Source of the DNA: Desulfonatronum thioautotrophicum
GTDB lineage: Bacteria > Desulfobacterota > Desulfovibrionia > Desulfovibrionales > Desulfonatronaceae
Direction: 5' to 3'
DNA length: 64,000 nucleotides
Assembly: GCF_000934745.1 (NCBI RefSeq)
Contig: NZ_KN882169.1
Location: 393,371-457,370 of the forward strand
Position numbers and translations under genes: made by a program. How positions within the stretch are numbered: position 1 is the first letter of the stretch; every line of letters starts with the position of its first letter. The notes under the pieces were generated by a model. The model had not been told where the DNA came from, ran no database searches, and saw only the letters and a list, made by a program, of their open reading frames with translations. This document shows positions 16,858-24,466 of the stretch, in pieces.

Positions 16858-17561
16858 GACCTTCTCCCATCTTCCAGAAGAAAACCGGCCACTTCAATGG
16901 CTTGGCTGGCGTCCGTGGCGAACGCATGTGCTCCCACGCCCCTCCAGAGCTGGTGATTCGCCAGAAAAGGATATCCACCGACCATGATCTTGACGTTGCG
17001 GCATTCCTGACGACTGCGAATACGCAGGATCAAGCGACCCACAAGGTGCAGGTGAAAGGTCATGGTGACGGAAATGCCCACAACGTTGGCCTTTTGATCG
17101 ATAATGGTCCGGATTACGTCTTCGTCAGGGGTGCTGGCCCCCATGTAGTAGGTATCCCAGCCTTCCATCTCAAAAAAATCCGTGACCATGCGCATGCCGA
17201 TTTCATGCAGCTCTCCCCCGACGCAACAGCCCACAAAACATCGCCCGGTTTTTTTTCCCGTAAAAATATGCTGGTACAGCAGGGACATTGTGAATTGGGT
17301 CGCCGCGGTGCAGTAATGCTCCTGAGCCACGGAAACAACATTGTGTTGCCAAAGGTGGCCGATTTCGTAGAGGACTGGCTGAAAAACCCGCAAGTAGACA
17401 TCCTTTACAGGGACCCCTTGCTCGACGGCCTTGACGACCAGGTCGGCCGCATCCTTCCGCTTGGCGGCCAACAACAGCCGCAGGTACTCCCGAGCCAACT
17501 CGGCATGCTCACCGGCCAGATCCGAGAGACTGAGTTTTTCAACTGGAGTATCGTGTCGCAT
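16854..17561 (-). CDS. Cobalamin-binding sensor protein with CarH-type W-x9-EH motif
   Basis: The protein has 235 residues and no DNA-binding domain. Residues 20-100 form the helical cap (B12-binding_2 type) and 105-235 the Rossmann-like cobalamin domain. Visible motifs are W71-x9-E81-H82 in the cap, E117-L-H119-E-I-G122 (the ExHxxG form of the lower-ligand motif, His119 as axial ligand), GISVTM near 162-167 and VGGYPF near 194-199. In CarH the W-x9-EH motif surrounds the adenosyl group, and the ExHxxG variant belongs to light-sensing adenosylcobalamin proteins. Enzymes usually have DxHxxG. The coupled histidine kinase downstream suggests a stand-alone B12 or light sensor. A corrinoid methyltransferase subunit is less likely because no methyltransferase is nearby. 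Confidence 0.85.
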   Translation of the reverse strand: MRHDTPVEKLSLSDLAGEHAELAREYLRLLLAAKRKDAADLVVKAVEQGVPVKDVYLRVFQPVLYEIGHLWQHNVVSVAQEHYCTAATQFTMSLLYQHIFTGKKTGRCFVGCCVGGELHEIGMRMVTDFFEMEGWDTYYMGASTPDEDVIRTIIDQKANVVGISVTMTFHLHLVGRLILRIRSRQECRNVKIMVGGYPFLANHQLWRGVGAHAFATDASQAIEVAGFLLEDGRRS

Positions 17562-17591
17562 AAATTATTAAAATAGTTTAGATTTCAATCA

Positions 17592-18446
17592 CTACCCATC
17601 TTTACTCGTGTAAAAGACATTGTAGGTCCAGGTAAGCGCCAAAGCAAACAAGGCAGCGGAAACACCAATAGCTGCGTCATAATACGGTGGTGCGGTCAAG
17701 GATAGCCGTAACAGCAGTGTGGAAACTGCGTACCCTGAATTGCGCAACACCGCATGAAACGTCGGCAGGAAGCGATGCGAAATCAGTACCAAAAGAATAT
17801 CAGTAAAGATCAGGACAGTATAAAAAGTTGCGAAAAAAGAAAATGATCGGTCACCCAGGAAAAAATCCCAACCACCATATGCAGCAAGAGCGATAAAGAC
17901 GCCCAACAAGCCCAGGGCCACGAGTTTTTTTGCCCCAACGAAGCGATACCGGGTTTCGCCGGTCATCAATTCGCTTCGCTGGCGTTGTTGCCGGTAGTAT
18001 AGCCCGAGAATCACAAAAATGGCCAGAGCACCAAAACCATCGGCCAGAATTCTCAATACCGGCATTATATCTGTTCCGATCTGAATTGGCTCGGGGAGAT
18101 AGACCAGCTCCTTGAATGAATTCCGCAATAAAATCAGTGCCAAAATTTCAAACTGCTTCCCAACGGATTTCGAAACCGAGCAAGGGAGAACGAAAATCAG
18201 ACTGATGACCTCTACAAGTAAAACCAGGGTGAACGCCGCATTAATGGCTCCATAGTGACTCAGTCCGACGACTTCATGCCAAGATGCCGGCAAAATACCT
18301 TGTCGGTTCAGTTCGATCAATCCCAAGGCAAAAATGAAAAGAGCTACCAATAAAAACGTAACCAGTTTACGATTGGCCTCGGACTCCCAGTATGCATGCA
18401 GGGGGTCGAAGACATGGGTTGCGGTTTCATAGACCCGTGAGGTCAT
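17592..18446 (-). CDS. Multi-pass membrane protein of unknown function, first gene of B12-sensor operon
   Basis: The protein has 284 residues and about six or seven membrane segments: near 29-46, 63-86, 97-112, 130-148, 170-190, 200-222 and 253-280. A short cytoplasmic-looking basic stretch (YYRQQRQRSELMTGETRYRF) lies between segments four and five. No catalytic motif or cofactor-binding residue is recognised. It ends 30 bases before the B12-binding gene on the same strand, so all three genes (membrane protein, B12 sensor, kinase) probably form one transcript. It might be a sensor or transporter partner of the signalling pair. Confidence 0.75.
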   Translation of the reverse strand: MTSRVYETATHVFDPLHAYWESEANRKLVTFLLVALFIFALGLIELNRQGILPASWHEVVGLSHYGAINAAFTLVLLVEVISLIFVLPCSVSKSVGKQFEILALILLRNSFKELVYLPEPIQIGTDIMPVLRILADGFGALAIFVILGLYYRQQRQRSELMTGETRYRFVGAKKLVALGLLGVFIALAAYGGWDFFLGDRSFSFFATFYTVLIFTDILLVLISHRFLPTFHAVLRNSGYAVSTLLLRLSLTAPPYYDAAIGVSAALFALALTWTYNVFYTSKDG

Positions 18447-18473
18447 TGAGGTGGATCCTGAGGGTGGGGCGAC

Positions 18474-18711
18474 TCACGCAGTTGGGACAAATGTCCGCGT
18501 AAAGATGATTGTGCTATCGGCAAGCACTTCTCCTGGCGGCAGAAAAAAACGTTCGTATAAGTCCCGTTGCACCAGTCCATTGGTCTGGATGGTCGTCCCG
18601 GGGTCCCAGGAATTGAGAAACTTTGGCAATGGTCCGACGCAACCCCTGCATCAATACAACGGCCTCGGACTTGAGCGGCTCGGTCTGTAACGCCTCGTGT
18701 CTTGTTTGTCG
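18474..18711 (-). pseudogene. Frameshifted C-terminal gene remnant, unidentified
   Basis: On the minus strand one frame reads EPLKSEAVVLMQGLRRTIAK then VSQFLGP, and a second reads GTTIQTNGLVQRDLYERFF then LPPGEVLADSTIIFTRTFVP, ending at a TGA (18474-18476). A one-base change in the CCCC run near 18598-18603 would join them into one sensible protein end. The family was not recognised. It lies in the 413-bp spacer 18447-18859 and looks like the leftover of a deleted gene. Alternatively, starting at the ATG 18651, it is a frameshifted small protein of about 58 residues. Confidence 0.35.
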
Positions 18712-18859
18712 TTACGGACAAACAAAATTGTGCATCAGTGAGTTCTGGGTGGTTTTACGTCCTGGGTGACCGGTGTTTGGATCAAAACCAAGGTTATCGA
18801 GTCTGTTTTTCATCATTATTGATACAGCGAGGCCTATCTGGTTCGGCAACAGCTGGAGA

Positions 18860-21661
18860 TCATGGAATTGAGCTGAACCGACTGTAGCGGTGCCGCAGCA
18901 CATCGTGAAGCAGGTCTCGCAACGCATCGATAGTAAAGGGTTTTTGCAAAAACGCTTCCGGAGTATCCTCGGTAAAGCGTTGCTCCACCTCCCTGGAACT
19001 GTAACCGGAACAAAGGACTACAGGCAGCTTTGGTGCAATCTTGCGCAACTCCAAGAACGCAGTCACCCCGTCCATCCTGGGCATCATCAGATCCAGGATC
19101 ACGCAATCAAACCGGCCCGGATTCTCCCGTACCACCTGGACCGCTTCAAGGCCGTCGCTGACCGTTTTCACCCTATAGCCAAGGTGCTGCAAGGCTTCGG
19201 CAGAAAGGTTGCGAACCATTTCCTCATCGTCAGCGACCAGTATCACTTTCGGCTCGGGAAGAGGCGTGCTTCCTGCATCGTTTTTTTTGACCACAACCGG
19301 CGATGGCTCTGGAAGCATTTTGTTGGTGGCCTTGTCTTCAGCTTCAGGGAAGAGAACCTGAAACGTGGTTCCGGAATCCGGCGTGCTTTCCAGGAAGATT
19401 GTTCCATTATGCCCGCGGACGATGCCCAGCACCGCGGAAAGTCCCAGGCCGCGCCCAGTGAATTTGGTGCTGAAGAACGGATCAAAGAGCTTGGATTGCA
19501 CATCTTCGCTCATACCTGGTCCGGTGTCCCGTACCTCCAACCAGACAAACCAACCGGGCTGGGGTTTTTCCACGATCCGGGAACGTTCTACGCAGGCGGT
19601 ATCACAAAATGCCCGCCGGGTGGAAAGCGTCATGGTACCGGGGCGGTCGCCGATGGCCTCGGAAGCGTTGGTGATCAGGTTCATGATCACTTGCTGAATC
19701 TGGCCGGCATCTGCCCGGATCAATGGCAATGCGGGGGCGAGGTCCAGAACGAGTCGAATGTTTTTGCCCCGTGCAGTTTGAAAAATATGGATGTTGTCCT
19801 GGACCAGGTCATTAAGGTTGATGAAACGGACGTCAAATTTTCCCTTTCCGGAGTAGGCCAGCATTTGGCGAGTCAGATCCGCGGCACGTCGCGCGGCCAA
19901 AAGTCCCTGTTCCACGCGTTGACGAACCGAACCATGCAACTCGGTCGAGGACAAAGCCAGTTCCATGTTTCCCATCATCGCCGAAAGCAGGTTGTTGAAA
20001 TCGTGAGCTATGCCCCCAGCCAGCACACCCAGGCTTTCCAGCTTTTGAGCATGCAGGAGCCGACGCTCCATCTCCAGTCGCTCCTCTTCCAATTGCCTGT
20101 GTTCGGTGATGTCGGCCATCAAGACAACGGTCTCACCGTTTATCGCGCGAAAATAACGCAGCTGCAGAATCCTGTCGTTTGCCAGCCGCACTTCCTCGAT
20201 GCCCATGCCCTTCCGAAACATTTTCAGGTGTGTGCTGCGCCAATCTTCCGTCGGCTCTCCCTGTCTCCCCTGCCTTCCCTGTCCCAGAACATCTGCCGGC
20301 AAGGGGACAACCAGGCCCGCATCCAGAATGACGTTCGTCAGCTCCGTGTAGGTGACACCAGGGTGCAGAACGTTCTCCAAAGGCGGCAGCATCCAGGCCA
20401 CGTTTCGGTTCGCGATGACGAGCCGTCCGTGTTTATCAAAGAGCGCGAACCCTTCTTCAATGGCCTCGATTCCCTGAAACAATCGGGTCTGGCTCATTTC
20501 CATCCGCTGTCGCAGATCATGCATCAAATCCGCAATCTGTTCAGCCATGGTGTTGAAGGTCATGGCCAGTTTGCCCACTTCGTCCTGAGCTGGAACGCTG
20601 GCCCGAGCCCGAAGGTTGCCTCCCCGAAGCTGGTCCGCCGTTGCGGTGAGAATCGCAAGGTTGCGGGTGATGGATCGATGCAGGAGCAGAGCCGAGGACA
20701 GACCCAGCAAAACAGCGCAGAAAACGGAAAAAGAAAGCAACAAAGTGGCGTTATGGCGGGTGCTATCGATGTCTTTCCGGGCCTGATCCACCTCCAACCG
20801 GGCCAAGGCCACCAGTTGATCGGAAATAGGCAAAAGGGCCTGAATTCGGAGTTCAAATTCCCGGACCTTTTCATCCAGGCGACGATCCAATGCCAGGATT
20901 TCCTCGATCACGAAGCCGTGCGCAAGCAGAATGTTCACCAGTTCGGATCGGCTGACATCCGGCAGGTCAGGGGCAACTCGGACATGCCGCTCGAGGTCCT
21001 CCAGAAGATTCAAAGCTGCCTGCATGTCGGATTGCAATCGGGTGGAAAGATAGCGGTTTATGTGGACCTGGGCTGTACGGACCATCAGCAGCAGATCATG
21101 CTGTCGCAACATTTCCAGACGGTCCACCAGGACATCTCCAAGAGCGAACAGCGTTGACTGTCTTCCGGTGTTCTCCCTGGCCAATTCGGACACCAGCAGC
21201 ACGGCTTCAGCAAAAGCTTCGGCATACCGTTCCGCCCCGGTGAAATAAAAGTCCAGATGCACGATGGCGTTGCGCAGGTCCTGGCTGACAGGCGAATCTT
21301 CCAGCTTGGCCCGCAGCCGGTTTGTCAGTGTGTACACCCCTGCAATGCGTTGTTGCGATGGTGCACCGTAGAGCGTCATGGCTTGGGAAAAGCCGATTCG
21401 CGGCCATTGGAGAAAGAAGGCCCGTTCCAATTGGCGAACGTGTTGCAACTCGCGGTCGATTTCCAGGGTCAGTTCACGAATATCCGTGGTGGAGATGATG
21501 GTGGTCTCCACGTGTCCCAAGGTGGTGCGCAGCGCGATGGCTCCGGTCAACGCCGTGAGCAGGATCAACAGCAGCATGAAGCTCATAATTGCCGCGAACT
21601 TAAAGCCAATGGCCGCTCCGCGCCAGCGTCGAACCAGAGGCGAAAACACGTTCATGGGCAA
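18860..21661 (-). CDS. Membrane hybrid sensor histidine kinase (large periplasmic helical domain, HAMP, PAS, HisKA, HATPase, REC)
   Basis: The protein has 933 residues. TM1 is at about 23-45. A mostly helical periplasmic domain runs to about 305, then TM2 near 307-330, HAMP (NLAILTATADQLRGGNLRAR) and a coiled coil. A PAS-7-like domain follows (IEAIEEGFALFDKHGRLVIA). HisKA has its His near 553 in GGIAHDFNNLLS, and HATPase has DTGPGMSED and GRGLGLSAV. The C-terminal REC has ADDEEMV, acceptor Asp in VILDLMMPRMDG and FLQKPF. It begins 18 bases after the periplasmic binding protein gene. Binding protein plus kinase probably form one sensory system. Confidence 0.92.
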   Translation of the reverse strand: MPMNVFSPLVRRWRGAAIGFKFAAIMSFMLLLILLTALTGAIALRTTLGHVETTIISTTDIRELTLEIDRELQHVRQLERAFFLQWPRIGFSQAMTLYGAPSQQRIAGVYTLTNRLRAKLEDSPVSQDLRNAIVHLDFYFTGAERYAEAFAEAVLLVSELARENTGRQSTLFALGDVLVDRLEMLRQHDLLLMVRTAQVHINRYLSTRLQSDMQAALNLLEDLERHVRVAPDLPDVSRSELVNILLAHGFVIEEILALDRRLDEKVREFELRIQALLPISDQLVALARLEVDQARKDIDSTRHNATLLLSFSVFCAVLLGLSSALLLHRSITRNLAILTATADQLRGGNLRARASVPAQDEVGKLAMTFNTMAEQIADLMHDLRQRMEMSQTRLFQGIEAIEEGFALFDKHGRLVIANRNVAWMLPPLENVLHPGVTYTELTNVILDAGLVVPLPADVLGQGRQGRQGEPTEDWRSTHLKMFRKGMGIEEVRLANDRILQLRYFRAINGETVVLMADITEHRQLEEERLEMERRLLHAQKLESLGVLAGGIAHDFNNLLSAMMGNMELALSSTELHGSVRQRVEQGLLAARRAADLTRQMLAYSGKGKFDVRFINLNDLVQDNIHIFQTARGKNIRLVLDLAPALPLIRADAGQIQQVIMNLITNASEAIGDRPGTMTLSTRRAFCDTACVERSRIVEKPQPGWFVWLEVRDTGPGMSEDVQSKLFDPFFSTKFTGRGLGLSAVLGIVRGHNGTIFLESTPDSGTTFQVLFPEAEDKATNKMLPEPSPVVVKKNDAGSTPLPEPKVILVADDEEMVRNLSAEALQHLGYRVKTVSDGLEAVQVVRENPGRFDCVILDLMMPRMDGVTAFLELRKIAPKLPVVLCSGYSSREVEQRFTEDTPEAFLQKPFTIDALRDLLHDVLRHRYSRFSSIP

Positions 21662-21679
21662 TCGGAAAACATGCCCGGC

Positions 21680-22957
21680 TTAAGGGGCATGGATCGCAAG
21701 AGGGTTACGCAGAATCTGTTCGAAATCCATTGATGACTCATGGCGGACCAACCGGAAACGCGGCACGCCGCAATCGCCGTGGGAATCACAGCTCAGCGAC
21801 CCGGTAACACCCGGAAATTCCCGAAGACCGGACAAGACATCCCGAACATGTTGCCGTTCAATACGCAAAGAGCCGTCAGGCTCGGGAAAGGAGGCCCTTT
21901 CCAAAGCATGAAGCAGTATGGCTGCTGCATCATAGCTATGGGCATGAAATGAACCCTCCGGACCTGCTCCGAACATTTGCGAATATCGTGCCAGGAAAGC
22001 CTCATAGGTCGGTCCGTCGGGCGGGTCCGGGGCAATGAAAAACATGCCTTGGCACGCACTACCGCAAATCTCCAAGAATGGCCGGTTCAATGTAGAGTCC
22101 GCGCTGAGCAACAGCATTTCCTCCAGTTCTGGTGTGGACCGGACAGCCCAGACAAGATGTTCCGCCTCCGGCATGAAAATCGGCATGAAGAGCAACTCCG
22201 GAGTGTGTGAGGCCATGGCTTGGACGAGCGGGTACATGTTTTGATCACCGCGTCCAACCACCCCGCTGTAAACAACCTCCCCCCCTTTGGCGCGGAAAGC
22301 CTCGGAAAAAGCCTCGACCAACCCCCGGGCATAGGAGCTGTGGTCATGGACCACCGCGGCCCTGGTGCGGCCAAGAAAGCCATTGGCAAAAGCCGCCGCC
22401 GCGACTCCCTGGAACTGATCATTGGCTACGGTCCGGAAAAAGCCGGGCTGGGCGTTCGCGCCACGTTCGCCCCCCACGGAGGTCAGTGACGGTGCCGTGG
22501 CTGTTCCGGATACCATGACCATCCCGGCTTCGGAAAGAATGCGAGACGCCGGTACAGCCGCGCTGGAGCAGTTGGGGCCGTGAATTGCAACCACTTTCGG
22601 ATCTGCGGCAATTTTTTGGGCTGCAACCAGCCCTCCGGAGGGAGAACACTGTTCGTCTTCCCGGGTGATGGTCACGGGATGGCCGTGAATGCCCGAGCGT
22701 TCGGCAATGTGCATCTCCATGTTCCGAACGTGTTCCTCACTTAATGAGGCCAGGGGACCTGTAAAGGTATGCAGGCTGATCACCTTAACCGGCTCCCCTC
22801 TCTCAACCCAGACACATCCAAGGACATCCGCGCATACCGATCGCGATGCGGGTTCCGGAGTGCAGCTCCAAAAGAGGACAATGAAAACAAGGACCATACA
22901 AGGGAAAAACTCGGCGAGCCTTGGGCCGCGACAACGATCATGACAGGTCCTGGTCAT
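21680..22957 (-). CDS. Periplasmic ligand-binding protein, branched-chain amino acid (LivJ-like) type
   Basis: The protein has 425 residues. The N-terminal hydrophobic signal (FFPCMVLVFIVLFWSC) ends in a Cys, so it may be a lipoprotein, although FWSC is a poor lipobox. The rest is a type 1 periplasmic binding fold: VKVISLHTFTGPLASLSE, ITREDEQCSPSGGLVAAQKI, AIHGPNCSSAAVPAS, FFRTVANDQFQGVAAAAFA, PELLFMPIFMPEAEHLVW and HAHSYDAAAILLHAL. No permease or ATPase genes are nearby. The next gene is a membrane hybrid kinase 18 bases away. I infer a sensory rather than transport role: the ligand-loaded protein would dock on the kinase. The ligand is unknown. Confidence 0.85.
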   Translation of the reverse strand: MTRTCHDRCRGPRLAEFFPCMVLVFIVLFWSCTPEPASRSVCADVLGCVWVERGEPVKVISLHTFTGPLASLSEEHVRNMEMHIAERSGIHGHPVTITREDEQCSPSGGLVAAQKIAADPKVVAIHGPNCSSAAVPASRILSEAGMVMVSGTATAPSLTSVGGERGANAQPGFFRTVANDQFQGVAAAAFANGFLGRTRAAVVHDHSSYARGLVEAFSEAFRAKGGEVVYSGVVGRGDQNMYPLVQAMASHTPELLFMPIFMPEAEHLVWAVRSTPELEEMLLLSADSTLNRPFLEICGSACQGMFFIAPDPPDGPTYEAFLARYSQMFGAGPEGSFHAHSYDAAAILLHALERASFPEPDGSLRIERQHVRDVLSGLREFPGVTGSLSCDSHGDCGVPRFRLVRHESSMDFEQILRNPLAIHAP

Positions 22958-23011
22958 GTTGTCCTCGAAGCTTCTTTCATATTATCCTACTGCCGAACAA
23001 TCTTGCGCCGA

Positions 23012-24433
23012 TCACGACACGGCGCAGGCTACGCCATATTCCAGAGGTATTGTGCACAATACTTCCGTACCTGGTGTGGAACCGGAAGCCGAATGATCTA
23101 CCGAACTCAAGGTCATCCCCTGATCCATTTTTCTCGCTCTTTCCATCTGAGGAATACTTCGCAGGGATACCGTACCCTGCATCAAATCCATCAATCGTTG
23201 GACAATGGTCAATCCCAGGCCGACTCCTTGATACCGTTTGGTTATTGACAAGTCAGCCTGGTAAAAGGATTCAAAGGCTCGGGATTGCTGTTCTGGTGAC
23301 ATGCCGATTCCGGTATCCGTGACGCGAAGCATCAGCATGAACCTTTTGGGACTGTCACTAGGCTCCCAGCCCACATGCACCGCCACCTCTCCGGAAGGTG
23401 TGAATTTGAAGGCATTGCCCACAAGGTTGAAAAGTACCTGACGAATGCGGATATCATCTCCGATGGCTGTATTCGGCAGATCTTGTGCTGTATTGATACG
23501 CAACTGCAGACCTTTTTCCTGAAAAACCGGAGCAAACAGGTCGCGGACCGACTCGGTGAGTTGAATGGTGGAAAACGGTCTGTTGTTCAGGGTGACGCGT
23601 CCGGCCTCAATTTCGGTCAGGTCCAGGATGTCCGTCAATACACGGGAAAGACGGTTGGCGGAATTCACGGCCATTGTCAGTAGCTTGCTCTGGTCTGCAT
23701 CCATTTCCGGCTGGTCCAGCAACCCCAGCATGCCCAGCAGACCGTTTAGCGGAGTGCGTAGTTCATGGCTCATATTCATCAGGAAATCGGTCTTGGTCCG
23801 ATCCGCTACTTCCGCCTGCTCCTTGGCCGTTCGTAACGCAGTCTCGGCCCGTTTCTGCTCGGTGATATCGCTTACGGTGAGAAAAAGTCCGTGTGCAATG
23901 GCTTTTTGTCCGGCTGGATTTACGGGGATTTTGTCCTCGACCCGAGCGCGCATCCGCACGGGAAAAGTCTCCCCGTACCGATGCATCCGGAGTTCCATGG
24001 TTTTGCCTTCCGGATTTTTGAAAAAAGCCTTGAACCGTCCCAGAAAAATTCCGCGGTCCTCCTGTTCCAGGAAGTCGGAGAGTGGTTTCCCCACCACGTC
24101 ATTGATCGACAGCCCCAACATCGCGCAAAAGGTCGCATTGACTTGAATGATGACACCGTTATCCTGCACAATCAAATAGCCCACAGGAGCTTGCTGAAAA
24201 AGCCGAGCGTAGCTGTCCCGGGCTGCCTCGAGATGTTTCTGGGTTTCTCTGAGCTCCTCGTTTTGCAGTTCAAGCTCGACCTGGTGCACCCGGAGATCGT
24301 GAATCAGCCTTGCTTCGGTATCCGGGTGAACATCGGTGTCAGGGTCTTTCCCGGAGGACGCCAAGCGGTCTTCCGCCTGCCGCCGCAGATCCGAGGCCTG
24401 ATCGTTTTTCTGGTACTCCTTTTTTGTGTTCAT
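23012..24433 (-). CDS. Soluble PAS sensor histidine kinase
   Basis: The protein has 473 residues and no membrane segment. An N-terminal coiled coil (HDLRVHQVELELQNEELRET) leads to a PAS domain at about 75-200 (APVGYLIVQDNGVIIQVNA). HisKA follows with His near 223 in NMSHELRTPLNGLLGM, then HATPase with NLVGNAFKFT, DTGIGMSPEQ and GVGLGLTIVQRL. Near the end, between SLRSIP and GTEVLCTIP, there is an insertion of about 30 residues (QMERARKMDQG...) not normal for the fold. It begins 33 bases after the CheB-CheR-PAS gene and is probably the kinase output of that protein. Confidence 0.9.
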   Translation of the reverse strand: MNTKKEYQKNDQASDLRRQAEDRLASSGKDPDTDVHPDTEARLIHDLRVHQVELELQNEELRETQKHLEAARDSYARLFQQAPVGYLIVQDNGVIIQVNATFCAMLGLSINDVVGKPLSDFLEQEDRGIFLGRFKAFFKNPEGKTMELRMHRYGETFPVRMRARVEDKIPVNPAGQKAIAHGLFLTVSDITEQKRAETALRTAKEQAEVADRTKTDFLMNMSHELRTPLNGLLGMLGLLDQPEMDADQSKLLTMAVNSANRLSRVLTDILDLTEIEAGRVTLNNRPFSTIQLTESVRDLFAPVFQEKGLQLRINTAQDLPNTAIGDDIRIRQVLFNLVGNAFKFTPSGEVAVHVGWEPSDSPKRFMLMLRVTDTGIGMSPEQQSRAFESFYQADLSITKRYQGVGLGLTIVQRLMDLMQGTVSLRSIPQMERARKMDQGMTLSSVDHSASGSTPGTEVLCTIPLEYGVACAVS

Positions 24434-24466
24434 GAGCCGGTTCCTACACGTTCCGTGGACAGTCGT

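Noticed and set aside
18890..21157. A 755-codon open frame on the plus strand
   Set aside because: It is antisense to the hybrid kinase at 18860-21661, which has unmistakable HisKA, HATPase and REC motifs. The plus-strand protein has no recognisable domain and arises from codon bias.
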